DNA of 64,000 nucleotides, taken from positions 372,001 through 436,000 of the forward strand of contig NZ_WTYO01000002.1 in the NCBI RefSeq assembly GCF_009827515.1, given 5' to 3'. The position numbers were made by a program, and so were the translations under genes. Numbering within the stretch: position 1 is the first letter of the stretch; the number at the start of each line of letters is the position of its first letter. Below, in pieces: positions 15,181-26,405 of this stretch. The notes below the pieces were generated by a model. The model had not been told where the DNA came from and did no database searches. It saw only the letters and a program-made list of their open reading frames with translations. Source of the DNA: Pelagerythrobacter marinus. Its GTDB lineage: Bacteria; Pseudomonadota; Alphaproteobacteria; Sphingomonadales; Sphingomonadaceae.

Positions 15181-15204
15181 TAGCGCAGGTGTAAACAGTG
15201 TCAA
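15177..15204 (-). promoter_or_regulatory. promoter of the carotenoid oxygenase operon
   Basis: Reading the minus strand, TTGACA (15204-15199), a 16-base spacer and TATGTT (15182-15177). The -35 lies inside operator copy 2 and the -10 overlaps the edge of operator copy 1, so bound repressor would block both. Confidence 0.7.
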
Positions 15205-15206
15205 CA
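15190..15206. promoter_or_regulatory. TetR operator copy 2
   Basis: TGTAAACAGTGTCAACA, one base different from copy 1 and 26 bases from it. It covers the GTG start codon of the TetR gene and the -35 of the divergent promoter. Confidence 0.75.
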
Positions 15207-15788
15207 TCGCCCTCGCCCTATCACCACGGCGCCTTGCGCGAGGCCCTGATCGAGGCGGGGCTGCGCGCGCTCGAGGCGAACCACGCGGAGGACGGGGGCG
15301 GCACGGTCTCGCTGCGCGAACTGGCCCGCGAGGTCGGGGTCTCGGCAGCGGCGGTCTATCGCCACTTCCCCAACAAGGGCGCCCTGCTCGCCGCACTGGG
15401 CGAGGCGGGACTGGCCCGGCTGGGCGCCGCGCAGGCGGAGGCGATGGCCGCGACCGAGGACGAGCGCGCGGGCTTTGCCGCGACAGGGCGCGCCTACGTC
15501 CGCTTCGCGCTGGCCAACCCGGCGCTCTTCCGCCTGGTCTTCACCCACGGCGAACCCGGCGCGGACCGGGCCGGGAAATCCGATCCCGCCTCTGACCTGC
15601 TGAAGCGCAGCACGGCGGCGCTGGCGAGCGACGGACCGGCGGCAGAGCGGCTCGCGCTGCAGGCGTGGTCGATCGTCCACGGGCTCGCCATGCTCATGCT
15701 CGACGGCAGGCTGCCGGCCGACGATGCCCTGATCGATCGGGTGATCGACCCCGGCACGCTCTTCCCCGCGCCGGGCGACCGCCCCTGA
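15198..15788 (+). CDS. TetR-family regulator with WHG-type C-terminal domain
   Basis: DNA-binding repressor of 196 residues. The N-terminus PYHHGALREALIEAGLRAL and helix-turn-helix VSLRELAREVGVSAAAVYRHFPNKGALL are typical of the group whose C-terminal domain is TetR_C_33/WHG; FALANPALFRLVF fits this. The GTG start at 15198 lies inside operator copy 2, with only AGG eight bases upstream, so expression is probably self-limited and the ribosome site weak. It ends directly against the convergent CapA-like gene. Probable target: the carotenoid oxygenase-ABC-DUF481-tgt chain. Confidence 0.92.
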   Translation: MSTSPSPYHHGALREALIEAGLRALEANHAEDGGGTVSLRELAREVGVSAAAVYRHFPNKGALLAALGEAGLARLGAAQAEAMAATEDERAGFAATGRAYVRFALANPALFRLVFTHGEPGADRAGKSDPASDLLKRSTAALASDGPAAERLALQAWSIVHGLAMLMLDGRLPADDALIDRVIDPGTLFPAPGDRP

Positions 15789-17894
15789 TCACTCGGCCGG
15801 GCGGCTGGCCCAGGGCCGGAAGCTGACGGTCGCCGACTGTTGCTGCGCACGCTCGCCGGGCAGGCGGACGTATTGGCGCAGGCCCGCGATCGGCTCGCCC
15901 GCGTCCCCCTCCCAGTTGACGACCTGGAGATCGTCGAGCCGGAACGGCCGTGCCTCGCCATCGCGCGCCTTCGCGACGAAGCGGATGTTGAAGCGCGTCG
16001 GCTCGGCCGCCGGTGCCGGAATGTCGAAGGCGAAACGCTCCCAGCCCGGGCCCGCGGGGGTGAAGCTCCCGGCGGTCTGCCAGGGGCAAAAGCGCTTCTC
16101 GCCCGCCAGGCGGAAGCGGTATTGCAGCGTAAGCGCCGTGCCTTCGCCCGCGATCGCGCCGCCGACCGTCAGCGGCCCGCGATCGAGATCGCGCAGCGCG
16201 ATCCGCTGGTGCATCGTCAACGCGTCGCCCCGCGGCGTCACGCGCAGGGCATGGTCGCCCGCGAAGGCCCGGCGGTCGAGCGTGCCCGTCCCGCCTTCGA
16301 AGGTCCACGTGCGGTCGTGCGCGCCGAAGCCCTCGTGGCTTTCGAAATCGCCGCGCCACAGCAGCCCGCGCCCGAAAACGAGCGGGCGCCCCGCCTCATC
16401 GCGCGCCGCGGCCGGTGCCCCCTGCACCAGCGCCCCGGCAGGGATCGCGGCCATGGCGGTGCCGGGCACAGGGGCAAGGGCCAGCGCGTGCGGTTCGGTC
16501 TCGGGTGCGACGGATGCGGGGGACGCGGGACCGGCGATGATGCTGTGGCCCGCCATGTCGGCGATCCGCACGCCGCGCGGGCCCGACAGCGCGCGCAGCC
16601 GGCGCAGAACGGCATCGCGCATCCCGGCGACCGCGGGCACCGGGCGATAGTCGCGCACGTCGATCGGCACGATTTCCGCCCGGGCGAAGCGGCTTTCGTC
16701 CATCCACACCTTCAGCAACATGCTCGCCTGGGTTTCGTGGATGTACTGGTCGAACAGGAAATTGCCGAGCGAATAGGCGACCAGCTGCCCCTGGTGGATC
16801 TCGAAGCCCTGGAGGACGTGCGGATGGTGGCCGATCACCAGGTCCGCCCCGGCATCGATCGCGGCGAGCATACGCCGCCGGCTCTCGGCCGTCGGTTCGG
16901 GCGAGTACTCGCGGCTGCCGTGGTACTGAACGACCACCGCCCGCCCGGCGGCCGTTTCGCGGCCCACGGTCTCCACGATCGTGGCATCGTCGCCCAGCGC
17001 CGCCCCGCCCTTGCCCGCCTCGGCGACCTGGTTCGGCTCGACCCGTCCCTCCCAGCCGACGAAGCTGAGGAACGACCAGGCCTCGCCCTGCAGGCTGGTG
17101 CGCCAGGGGGCGATCGCCGCGGCGCGATCGGCGCCGGCCCCCGAATGGCCGAGCCCGGCGGCCTTCACCGCCGCCATCGTATCGGCCAGCCCTTGGTCGA
17201 GATAGTCGTAGACGTGGTTGTTGCCCTGCGCGGCATAGTCAACCCCGGCCCAGGCGAGCGCATGGGCCAGCTCGGGATGGGCATAGAAGACGTAGGACTT
17301 GAGCGCGGCGGTCGTCAGCTCGCGCGCGGAAAGGGTGATCTCGAGGTTGACGCTCGCCAGGTCGGCGGCGCGCAGCGTGGGCGCCATCGTCGCCAGCAGG
17401 GCGCGCATGTCCGCCTGCCGCGTGGCGTCATGGACCAGCCGGCGCTCCCCCTCCAGCGGGGTCTCGTAACGGCGCCCGCCCATGACATCGCCGCCGAAGA
17501 CGAACAGCTGCCGCCCCGCGCGCCGCTCGACCAGCTCCACCGGCGGCACGCGCAGCAGGCCCGCTTCGTCCACCAGCTCGTGACGGGCGAAGGCATGGTG
17601 CGCCGGATAGTGGCCGGGGGCGGAAACGCGCAGCGTGTAGAGCGTCGCCTCGCCCGCCTCGAGGCGGTACCGCCCCTCCGCGTCGCTGGCCACGCTCTGG
17701 CCGTTGAGAGTGATCGTCGCCGCCGCGATCGGCGCGCCCCTGTCCGCCGAAAGAACGGTGCCCCGGGCGACGACGGGCGGTGTGGCGGGCGCCGCGGCAG
17801 CGGGGTCTTGCCCATCGCGCAGGGCCGGCTCGGCGGCGGCCGGCATTCCCGCCATGGCCAGCGCCAGGATCGCACAAAATGCCCGGATTCGCAT
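15789..17894 (-). CDS. CapA-family metallophosphoesterase-like secreted protein
   Basis: Large (701 residues) exported protein with signal peptide MRIRAFCAILALAMAGMPAAA. Residues about 40-120 resemble a carboxypeptidase regulatory-like (beta sandwich) repeat (GTVLSADRGAPIAAATITLNG), and residues about 130-430 are the CapA/PGA_cap phosphoesterase fold with VFGGDVMGGR, LASVNLEITL, AQGNNHVYDY, GHHPHVLQGFE and YSLGNFLFDQ. The last 250 residues look like a carbohydrate-binding-type beta domain (RGDFESHEGFGAHDRTWTFEG). CapA homologues act in poly-gamma-glutamate or polysaccharide handling; the substrate here is unknown. AAGGGGG precedes the ATG. Confidence 0.85.
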   Translation of the reverse strand: MRIRAFCAILALAMAGMPAAAEPALRDGQDPAAAAPATPPVVARGTVLSADRGAPIAAATITLNGQSVASDAEGRYRLEAGEATLYTLRVSAPGHYPAHHAFARHELVDEAGLLRVPPVELVERRAGRQLFVFGGDVMGGRRYETPLEGERRLVHDATRQADMRALLATMAPTLRAADLASVNLEITLSARELTTAALKSYVFYAHPELAHALAWAGVDYAAQGNNHVYDYLDQGLADTMAAVKAAGLGHSGAGADRAAAIAPWRTSLQGEAWSFLSFVGWEGRVEPNQVAEAGKGGAALGDDATIVETVGRETAAGRAVVVQYHGSREYSPEPTAESRRRMLAAIDAGADLVIGHHPHVLQGFEIHQGQLVAYSLGNFLFDQYIHETQASMLLKVWMDESRFARAEIVPIDVRDYRPVPAVAGMRDAVLRRLRALSGPRGVRIADMAGHSIIAGPASPASVAPETEPHALALAPVPGTAMAAIPAGALVQGAPAAARDEAGRPLVFGRGLLWRGDFESHEGFGAHDRTWTFEGGTGTLDRRAFAGDHALRVTPRGDALTMHQRIALRDLDRGPLTVGGAIAGEGTALTLQYRFRLAGEKRFCPWQTAGSFTPAGPGWERFAFDIPAPAAEPTRFNIRFVAKARDGEARPFRLDDLQVVNWEGDAGEPIAGLRQYVRLPGERAQQQSATVSFRPWASRPAE

Positions 17895-17960
17895 CGCCTG
17901 CCCCCTTTTCGGCGCCCTTGTCCCGGCCCCTGCGCCGCCCCCCGCGACCGTGTGCCCCGC

Positions 17961-18989
17961 TCAGGGCAAGAGGAGGCTGCTATCACCATAGGAGTAGAAA
18001 CGGTATTTCCGCTCTATCGCATGGGCATAGACGGCCTGCATCCGCTCGCGCCCCATCAGCGCGCTGACGAGCATGAACAGGGTCGATCGGGGCAAGTGGA
18101 AATTGGTCATCAGCCCGTCGATCGCGCGGAAGGCATACCCGGGGGTGATGAAGATCGCGGTATCCCCCTCGAACGGGCGGATCGTGCCGTCGGCATCGGC
18201 CGCGCTCTCGAGCAGGCGCAGGCTGGTCGTGCCGACCGCGATCACCCGCCGCCCGTCGCGCCGCGCGGCATTGAGTCGCTCGGCCGTGGCCGCCTCGATC
18301 CGGCCCCACTCGCTGTGCATCCGGTGTTCGCGCGTGTCCTCCACCTTCACCGGCAGGAACGTCCCCGCCCCGACGTGGAGCGTCAGCGTCTCGGACACGA
18401 CGCCGCGCGCCTCGAGCGCGGCGACCAGCTCCGGGGTGAAATGGAGCGCGGCGGTCGGCGCGGCGACCGCACCGTCGCGCGCGGCGAACATCGTCTGGTA
18501 ATCGCGCGCGTCGCGCGCGTCCGCCGGGCGCTTGCCCGCGATATAGGGCGGCAGCGGCATTCGCCCCGCCCGTTCGAGCAGGACCTCGACCGGCTCGTCC
18601 CCTTCGAACGCGAAAGTCACGCTGCCGTCGTCGCCGCGCGCCTCGACGATCGCGGTCACGCCGCCGCCGAATTCCACCCGGTCGCCCTCGCGGCACCGCC
18701 GGGCATTGCGCACGAAGGCCTGCCAGCGCCGCAGGTCGATCCGCTTGTGCAGGGTCGCGCCGATCCGCGCCTCGCCCCGCCGCCCTTCCAGCTGGGCGGG
18801 GATGACGCGCGTGTCGTTGAAGACGAGTACGTCGCCCGGGCGCAGCACCGCGGGCAGGTCGCGCACGGTCCGGTCATCGAAGGGGCGATCGCCATCGACC
18901 ACCAGCATGCGCGCCGAATCGCGCGGCGTGGCAGGGCGCAGCGCGATCAGGTCCTGCGGCAGGTCGAAGTCGAACAGATCGATACGCAT
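17961..18989 (-). CDS. queA: S-adenosylmethionine:tRNA ribosyltransferase-isomerase
   Basis: Converts preQ1 in tRNA to epoxyqueuosine using the ribosyl group of SAM. 342 residues, full length, starting [29 protein letters not shown], the diagnostic QueA N-terminus; further matches are [23 protein letters not shown] and the C-terminal [19 protein letters not shown]. Upstream in-frame codons are proline-rich and not conserved. The next gene downstream is CapA-like rather than tgt, which lies about 7 kb on with a transporter block between. Confidence 0.97.
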   Translation of the reverse strand: MRIDLFDFDLPQDLIALRPATPRDSARMLVVDGDRPFDDRTVRDLPAVLRPGDVLVFNDTRVIPAQLEGRRGEARIGATLHKRIDLRRWQAFVRNARRCREGDRVEFGGGVTAIVEARGDDGSVTFAFEGDEPVEVLLERAGRMPLPPYIAGKRPADARDARDYQTMFAARDGAVAAPTAALHFTPELVAALEARGVVSETLTLHVGAGTFLPVKVEDTREHRMHSEWGRIEAATAERLNAARRDGRRVIAVGTTSLRLLESAADADGTIRPFEGDTAIFITPGYAFRAIDGLMTNFHLPRSTLFMLVSALMGRERMQAVYAHAIERKYRFYSYGDSSLLLP

Positions 18990-19098
18990 GCGGCATTGGG
19001 TCCCGGTCTTCGGGCCTTGCTGGGCCGGCGGGGGGCGCAGCGGCAAGCCGCCAGCCTGCCCGATGCCCCGCCCTTCTGGCAGGCCCGCGGCGGCCTGG

Positions 19099-19812
19099 CT
19101 ACTGGTTGCCGCCGGGGGCGTTCAGCATGTCCGCGGTGATCGTGTCCTGCGCCGGCGCGGCCGGGGCGGGCGCGGGCACCGGCTTGTTGTCGGCGGCGAT
19201 CGATGCCTGGAGGATGCGGGTCGGGTTGGCCGGCGGCTCGCCCCGCGCGATACGGTCCACCGCCGCCATGTTGGCGATGACCCGCCCGAAATTGGTGTAG
19301 CGCTTGTCGAGCGTGAAGCGCGGGTAGAAGACGATGAAGAACTGGCTGTTCGCGCTGTTCTCTTCCTGCGCGCGGGCCATGGCGACCGTGCCGCGCACGT
19401 GGGGCATCGGGTTGAACTCCGCGTCGAGGTCGGGAAGGTCGGACCCGCCCTGCCCGGTCCCGGTGGGATCGCCGGTCTGGGCCATGAAGCCGTCGATCAC
19501 CCGGTGGAAGATGACCCCGTCGTAGAACCCCCGGCGCGCGAGCGTCTTGATGCGTTCGACGTGGTTGGGCGCCCAGCTCGGCATCAGGCGGATCGCCACG
19601 CGTTCGCCGGTCGAAAGGTCGAGCAGCAGGATGTTCTCGCGGTCTTCCTGCACGTCGTAGTTGATCGACTGGTACACTGGTGCCGGCCGGTCCTGCGCGG
19701 CCGCGTCGCCCCCGGCACCGGCTTCGACGGCCGGGCTATCCTGGGCGGAGACATGGGCGGGTGCTGCGACCATCGACAGCAGGGCCGCGGCGGCAATCAG
19801 GCATCTGGACAT
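19099..19812 (-). CDS. exported cyclophilin-type peptidyl-prolyl isomerase
   Basis: Periplasmic folding helper of 237 residues. Signal peptide [24 protein letters not shown], an acidic spacer, then the cyclophilin domain (about 70-205) with the active-site segment [27 protein letters not shown] and [10 protein letters not shown]. The tail is rich in proline and alanine. The start is the ATG of MSRCLI; eleven further codons upstream are in frame but would break the signal peptide. Lies between coaD and queA, a gene order seen in relatives. Confidence 0.93.
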   Translation of the reverse strand: MSRCLIAAAALLSMVAAPAHVSAQDSPAVEAGAGGDAAAQDRPAPVYQSINYDVQEDRENILLLDLSTGERVAIRLMPSWAPNHVERIKTLARRGFYDGVIFHRVIDGFMAQTGDPTGTGQGGSDLPDLDAEFNPMPHVRGTVAMARAQEENSANSQFFIVFYPRFTLDKRYTNFGRVIANMAAVDRIARGEPPANPTRILQASIAADNKPVPAPAPAAPAQDTITADMLNAPGGNQ

Positions 19813-19913
19813 GGAATTCCCGTCGTCGAATTGGCAATAATGCAAGAAATCGAATTCAGCCGCCAGCGTCTAGCGGCGGGGGACTGTCGGTTCAATGAAT
19901 GATGCGCCCCCTG

Positions 19914-19956
19914 CCCGCGTCAGTACCCGCCCGCGTCAGAATCCCGCCCGCGTCAG
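19914..19956. repeat. three tandem copies of CCCGCGTCAG
   Basis: CCCGCGTCAG occurs at 19914, 19930 and 19947, a period of 16-17 bases. The third copy contains the coaD stop codon (minus strand), so the coaD tail appears duplicated into the spacer. Confidence 0.8.
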
Positions 19957-20495
19957 TAATCGCCGCGGCGGCCGACTTTCTCGACCCGGGCGACGACCTC
20001 GTCCCTCACTTCGGCGCTGACGAAAGGCGAGATGTCGCCGCCGAAGACGGCGATTTCCTTGACCAGCTTCGATGCGATCGGCTGGAGCGAGACGTCGGCC
20101 ATCAGGAAGACCGTTTCGATCCGGTCGTCGAGCTGCTGGTTCATCCCGGCCATCTGGTATTCGTACTCGAAATCGGCGACGGCGCGCAGGCCCCGCACGA
20201 TCACGCTGGCCCCCTGCTTGCGCGCGAACTTCATCAGCAGGGCGTTGAATCCGACCACATCGACATTGTCGAGGCCGAGCGCGGCGACTTCGCGCCGGAC
20301 CATCGCCATGCGTTCTTCCGGCGTGAACATCGGGTTCTTGGAAGGATTGGTGGTTACGCCGATGATCAGCCGGTCCACCAGCTTGCTGCCGCGACGGATG
20401 ATATCGGCATGGCCCAGCGTGATCGGGTCGAACGTGCCCGGATAGACGCCGATACGTTCACCATTTCCGCTGGCGCCGTTCTTGTTGGCACTCAC
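19953..20495 (-). CDS. coaD: phosphopantetheine adenylyltransferase
   Basis: Penultimate step of coenzyme A synthesis. 180 residues, slightly long through a 12-residue N-terminal extension (MSANKNGASGNG); the nucleotidyltransferase signature GVYPGTFDPITLGHADII, NPMFTPEERMAMV, VRGLRAVADFEYEYQMAGMN and the C-terminal SKLVKEIAVFGGDISPFV are complete. Its ATG overlaps the ispA stop by four bases, so the two are translated together. Confidence 0.97.
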   Translation of the reverse strand: MSANKNGASGNGERIGVYPGTFDPITLGHADIIRRGSKLVDRLIIGVTTNPSKNPMFTPEERMAMVRREVAALGLDNVDVVGFNALLMKFARKQGASVIVRGLRAVADFEYEYQMAGMNQQLDDRIETVFLMADVSLQPIASKLVKEIAVFGGDISPFVSAEVRDEVVARVEKVGRRGDY

Positions 20496-21400
20496 CTGTC
20501 TCTCTCCACGATAAACCGCGCCAGCGCGCGCAACATGTCGGCTTCCGCGCCATAGGGCGCCAGGTGGCCGACGGCCTGTTCGACCAGGGCGCGGGCCTGG
20601 TGGCGCGCCTTGTCGATGCCCATCAGGGTCACGAATGTCTGCTTGCCCTGCTCCGCGTCCTTGCGCAGCGCCTTGCCCGCCTTGCTCTCGTCCCCCTCGT
20701 GGTCGAGCAGGTCGTCGGCGATCTGGAAGGCGAGGCCGATGTCGCGGGCATAGTTGCGCAGCGCCGCGCGCCCTTCGCCCGGCACGCGGCCCAGCACCGC
20801 CCCCATCTCGACCGCCGCCGACAGCAGCGCGCCGGTCTTCAATTGCTGGAGGCGGGTGATCGCGTGAAGATCGTATTCCTGCGTGGCGGCGGCCATGTCC
20901 ATCATCTGGCCGCCGGCCATGCCGCCCATCCCGCTGGCGGCAGCGAGCGTGGCGACAAGTTCGGCGCGGACGAAGGGATCGCTGGCGGTCTCCGGCATCG
21001 AGAGGATCTCGAACGCGAAGGCATGGAGCGAATCGCCCGCGAGCACCGCCGTCGCCTCGTCGAAGCGGCGGTGCACGGTCGCCTTGCCGTGCCGCAGGTC
21101 GTCATCGTCCATGCACGGCAGGTCGTCGTGGATCAGCGAATAGACGTGGATCGCCTCGACCGCGCAGCCGCAGCGGACCGCGGCCTCGCGCGAGACGCCG
21201 TACATCCCCGCGGTCGCGCAGAGCAGCAGCGGGCGCACCCGCTTGCCGCCGCCGATCGCGGCGTAGCGCATTGCCTCGACCAGGCGCGCCCGGGTGTCGC
21301 CGGGCACCGGCATCAGCTCGTCGAACGTCCGGTCCACCTCGCGCTGGATGCGGGCGAGGCCCTCCGCCAGCAACTGACCCCGGTCGCCGACCAGTTGCAT
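20492..21400 (-). CDS. ispA: farnesyl diphosphate synthase-type polyprenyl synthetase
   Basis: Condenses isopentenyl diphosphate with allylic diphosphates to short-chain prenyl diphosphates feeding quinones, carotenoids and undecaprenyl lipids. 302 residues with GGGKRVRPLL, first aspartate motif DDLPCMDDDD and second DDLLDHEGDE, plus the GQMMDM segment. The two residues inserted in the first motif (DDxxxxD type) are bacterial type II FPP synthase features. Directly after xseB, one base apart, as in many bacteria. Confidence 0.95.
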   Translation of the reverse strand: MQLVGDRGQLLAEGLARIQREVDRTFDELMPVPGDTRARLVEAMRYAAIGGGKRVRPLLLCATAGMYGVSREAAVRCGCAVEAIHVYSLIHDDLPCMDDDDLRHGKATVHRRFDEATAVLAGDSLHAFAFEILSMPETASDPFVRAELVATLAAASGMGGMAGGQMMDMAAATQEYDLHAITRLQQLKTGALLSAAVEMGAVLGRVPGEGRAALRNYARDIGLAFQIADDLLDHEGDESKAGKALRKDAEQGKQTFVTLMGIDKARHQARALVEQAVGHLAPYGAEADMLRALARFIVERDR

Positions 21401-21401
21401 T

Positions 21402-21653
21402 TCAGTTCGCCGCGTCGAAAGGAGCGGTCCCGCGTACTTCGCCGTCGGCGCCCTGGACGATCTTCTCGATCCGCGCCTGCGCCGCGTCCAGCCGGGCCTG
21501 GCAATGCTGCCGCAGGCGTTCGCCGCGCTCGTAAAGCGCGATCGATTCGTCCAGCGCGGCCTCGCCCCCTTCCAGCTTGCGGACGATATCCTCCAGCGCT
21601 TTCAGCGCGTCTTCGAAGGTCATGCTGGCAATGTCGGGCGTGTCGTTGCTCAT
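21402..21653 (-). CDS. xseB: exodeoxyribonuclease VII small subunit
   Basis: Small subunit of ExoVII, which degrades single-stranded DNA to oligonucleotides. 83 residues; the family core MTFEDALKALEDIVRKLEGGEAALDESIALYERGERLRQHCQARLDAAQARIEKIV is nearly all of the protein (positions 11-66). Start at the ATG of MSNDTPD. First gene of the xseB-ispA-coaD group. Confidence 0.96.
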   Translation of the reverse strand: MSNDTPDIASMTFEDALKALEDIVRKLEGGEAALDESIALYERGERLRQHCQARLDAAQARIEKIVQGADGEVRGTAPFDAAN

Positions 21654-21717
21654 GGCGATAGAGCATTGACGCTCGCCCGGTGCTTGGTCAAGCTGACTGC
21701 GAACAGGGGGGACGGCG

Positions 21718-21846
21718 ATGACGGGGATCGAGGCCGCGCAGCCGGCCGGCAGCCGGGGTTTCTCACGCGCGCCCGGCGCACGGCGGGCAGGCCGCCACGG
21801 GCCGGGCCCATGCGGGGCCGGCACGCGCCCGGCCGGGGCGCAGTAA
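21718..21846 (+). CDS. possible 42-residue small ORF before the membrane gene
   Basis: An ATG at 21718 has an unusually good ribosome site (AGGGGGGA, five bases before it) and opens a frame MTGIEAAQPAGSRGFSRAPG.. of 42 residues whose TAA stop directly abuts the GTG of the next gene (TAAGTG). The peptide is rich in G, A, R and P with no known domain. It could be a coupled leader frame or simply GC-rich chance; the ribosome site is the only solid support. Confidence 0.35.
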   Translation: MTGIEAAQPAGSRGFSRAPGARRAGRHGPGPCGAGTRPAGAQ

Positions 21847-22527
21847 GTGTTCATCGGCCACTGGTCCGCCGCCTTCCTCGCCGGGGCCGCGAGCCGGCGG
21901 GCGCCGAAACTGGGGGTGCTGTTCGTCGCCGCGCAGCTGGTGGACTGGGGCTTCTTCGCCCTCGCCGCGTTCGGGATCGAGAAACTGCGGATAACGCCGG
22001 GCGCGACGGCGATGAACCCGCTGGACCTCTATCACATGCCCTATACCCACAGCCTGGCCGGCACGGCCGCCTGGGCGCTCGCCTTCGTCGCCGTGCTGCT
22101 GGCCTGGCGGCGCGACCTGCCGGCGGCGCTGGTCGGCGGGGCGGTGGTCCTCTCGCACTGGTTCCTCGACCTGCTGGTGCACCGGCCCGACCTGACGCTG
22201 GCGGGCGGGGAGCGCAAGCTGGGCCTGGGCCTGTGGGACCGGCCCGAGATCGCCATTCCGCTGGAGCTGGCGCCGACGCTGGGGGCTTTCGCGTTCTACC
22301 TGCGGCGCACACGGGGCCCTGCCGGGCCGCCGCTGGTCCTGCTGGCCGTGCTGCTGGCGATGCAGCTGGCCAACTGGATCGGCCCGCAGCCCGAATCGGC
22401 CGGGCCGGGCCTCTACCTCCTCGCGCTGGCCTCCTTCGCCCTCGCGACGTGGATCGCCTGGTGGGTCGGCGACACGCGCTGGCACCGGCGCGAGATCGGC
22501 CTTGGCGTCGCGACCGCCCGGCGCTGA
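21847..22527 (+). CDS. conserved integral membrane protein, function unknown
   Basis: 226 residues, about six hydrophobic segments, starting at a GTG (MFIGHWSAAFLAGAASRRAP). HMPYTHSLAGTAAW and VLSHWFLDLLVHRPDLTLAGG place histidines and aspartates at membrane edges as in membrane-bound metal-dependent hydrolase-like proteins (YdjM/DUF457-like layout), but I do not recognise a named family with certainty. Sits between xseB (divergent) and purL. No clear ribosome site of its own, which fits coupling to the small frame before it. Confidence 0.8.
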   Translation: MFIGHWSAAFLAGAASRRAPKLGVLFVAAQLVDWGFFALAAFGIEKLRITPGATAMNPLDLYHMPYTHSLAGTAAWALAFVAVLLAWRRDLPAALVGGAVVLSHWFLDLLVHRPDLTLAGGERKLGLGLWDRPEIAIPLELAPTLGAFAFYLRRTRGPAGPPLVLLAVLLAMQLANWIGPQPESAGPGLYLLALASFALATWIAWWVGDTRWHRREIGLGVATARR

Positions 22528-22590
22528 ACAGCGCCGGCCGGGGCGCATGGATCGTTGCCCTTCGCGGCATTGAAACGTAAGGGCGCGCGC

Positions 22591-24783
<2,193 letters not shown>

Positions 24784-24838
24784 TCGGCGGCCCCGCCTCC
24801 CCCCGCCGCGCGCGGATCGCCTGCGGGGAGGAGCGCCG

Positions 24839-25504
24839 GTGACCGAGCGCCCCTACCCCGCGCCGCCCGCGCTAAGCGACGACGAGCGGATCGCCCGGGC
24901 CCGCGCGGCCTGCGAACGGCTTGCCGGCCGCCGCACCTGTCGCGCCTTCACCGACAGGCCGGTGCCGCGCGAAGTGATCGAACACGCGATCGCCGCCGCC
25001 GGCACCGCGCCTTCGGGCGCGAACCATCAGCCGTGGCATTTCGCCGCCGTCTCCTCCGCCGAAGCGAAGCGCGCCATCCGCCTCGCCGCGGAGGAAGAGG
25101 AACGCGCCTTCTATGCCGAGCGTGCGAGCGAGGAATGGCTGGCCGCCCTCGCCCCGCTGGGGACCGATCACGACAAGCCGTTCCTGGAGATCGCGCCCTG
25201 GCTGATCGTCTGCTTCGCGCAGCGCAAGGGCGGGATCGAGGAAGACGGCGAGACGTCGAACTACTACGTGACCGAAAGCGTGGGCCTGGCCTGCGGATTG
25301 CTGCTCGCGACCCTGCACGAAGCGGGCCTGGCGACGCTGACGCACACGCCCTCCCCGATGGGCTTCCTGCGCGAGATCTGCGGCCGCCCGGCGCATGAAA
25401 AGCCGCTGATGATCGTCGTCGCCGGCCATCCTGCGCCCGATGCCACCGTGCCAGACCACGCGCTGCGCAAGAAGCCGCTCGACACGATCGCCAGCTGGCT
25501 CTGA
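24839..25504 (+). CDS. nitroreductase-family flavoprotein
   Basis: FMN-dependent oxidoreductase of 221 residues, GTG start with GGGGAGGAG upstream. N-terminal [41 protein letters not shown] is the FMN-binding signature, close to the iodotyrosine deiodinase/BluB-like branch; [30 protein letters not shown] completes the fold. No cobalamin genes are nearby, so BluB activity is unlikely to be assignable. Substrate unknown. It follows purL by 55 bases and converges on coq4. Confidence 0.9.
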   Translation: MTERPYPAPPALSDDERIARARAACERLAGRRTCRAFTDRPVPREVIEHAIAAAGTAPSGANHQPWHFAAVSSAEAKRAIRLAAEEEERAFYAERASEEWLAALAPLGTDHDKPFLEIAPWLIVCFAQRKGGIEEDGETSNYYVTESVGLACGLLLATLHEAGLATLTHTPSPMGFLREICGRPAHEKPLMIVVAGHPAPDATVPDHALRKKPLDTIASWL

Positions 25505-25528
25505 CCCGGCCCGCGGCCGGCCGGAATG

Positions 25529-26374
25529 TCAGGCGGTGGCGGGCTGCGAGGCCGGCGTCCGCTCGCTGGCCAGCAGGTCGTAGGGGTCGATCCCCTCGCT
25601 GCGCCAGACCTCGTGACAGCGGTGGTACCAGGTCGGCTCGGCGATCCGCAGCCGTCGGCGCGCCTCGCCCAGGTCCATCGCGAGGAGATCGCGGATCGCC
25701 ATCGCGACGATCGGGGGGCAGCCCTTGCCGATCCGGTGCGCCTGGCGCACCGCGCGGAAGACCGGGGCCCGGCTCTTGACCTGCTTGCGGATGTTCAGCG
25801 CCCCGGCATAGCCGAGCAGGAGGTGCCCGTGGCTCGGGCTCTGCCCGTGGGTGAACAGCAGCACGCACTGTTCGCCCAGCGCGTCGCGGCCATAGCCGGT
25901 CAGGACATGCATCAGGTCGTGCGTGTCGCGCTGGCGGAATGCGAACCATTCGATCAGGTCGCCGTATTTCGGCCGCCCCATCTTCTCCGATTCGGCCACC
26001 AGGCCCGCCGCGCTCAACCCCTCGCGGCGCATGAAATCGACATAGGCATGGGCCACGCTGCCCTCGGGCAGTTTCAGCAGCGCCTCGTGATCGTCAAGGA
26101 TCGGGGGCAGGAAAGGCTCGCTGGCGCGCAGGGCCTCCCCTTCCGCGCTCAGCGTCAGAGCGCGGGCGCGCGGGATGAACGTGCGCGAAGGCAGCGCCTC
26201 GTAGATGTGAAACACCTGCTCGGTGTCTTCCTTGTCCTTGATCAGCTCGCGGAAATGGTGGAGCGCCTTGCGGACATTGCGCCGCGGCTGCGGCCGGGCG
26301 GGATTGCGGAAGGGCGTGCCGTCGGCGGCACGGGCGGCCGCCCCGGCGTCTGGCAGGGCCTGCGGACTGGTCAT
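25529..26374 (-). CDS. COQ4-family ubiquinone biosynthesis protein
   Basis: Member of the COQ4 family, needed for ubiquinone synthesis in eukaryotes and present in many alphaproteobacteria. 281 residues, with the diagnostic metal-binding motif HDLMHVLTGYGRDALGE (HDxxH then E) at about residues 152-168, and surrounding RDTHD. Recent work on COQ4 assigns C1 decarboxylation-hydroxylation of the ring, which is family knowledge, not proved here. It has its own operator-like palindrome and promoter upstream and no operon partner. Confidence 0.9.
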   Translation of the reverse strand: MTSPQALPDAGAAARAADGTPFRNPARPQPRRNVRKALHHFRELIKDKEDTEQVFHIYEALPSRTFIPRARALTLSAEGEALRASEPFLPPILDDHEALLKLPEGSVAHAYVDFMRREGLSAAGLVAESEKMGRPKYGDLIEWFAFRQRDTHDLMHVLTGYGRDALGEQCVLLFTHGQSPSHGHLLLGYAGALNIRKQVKSRAPVFRAVRQAHRIGKGCPPIVAMAIRDLLAMDLGEARRRLRIAEPTWYHRCHEVWRSEGIDPYDLLASERTPASQPATA

Positions 26375-26391
26375 GACAGGGCATCCTTTAC

Positions 26392-26405
26392 TGACACGCC
26401 TGTCA
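26392..26405. promoter_or_regulatory. TetR-type operator-like palindrome before coq4
   Basis: TGACACGCCTGTCA, 12 of 14 bases symmetric, lies just downstream of a good minus-strand -10 (TATATT at 26411-26406). TGACAGG also recurs at 26374. No regulator gene is adjacent. Confidence 0.5.

Noticed and set aside
15840-19139. Long plus-strand open frame opposite CapA-like gene and queA
   Set aside because: Shadow frame; the minus-strand proteins have clear family motifs.
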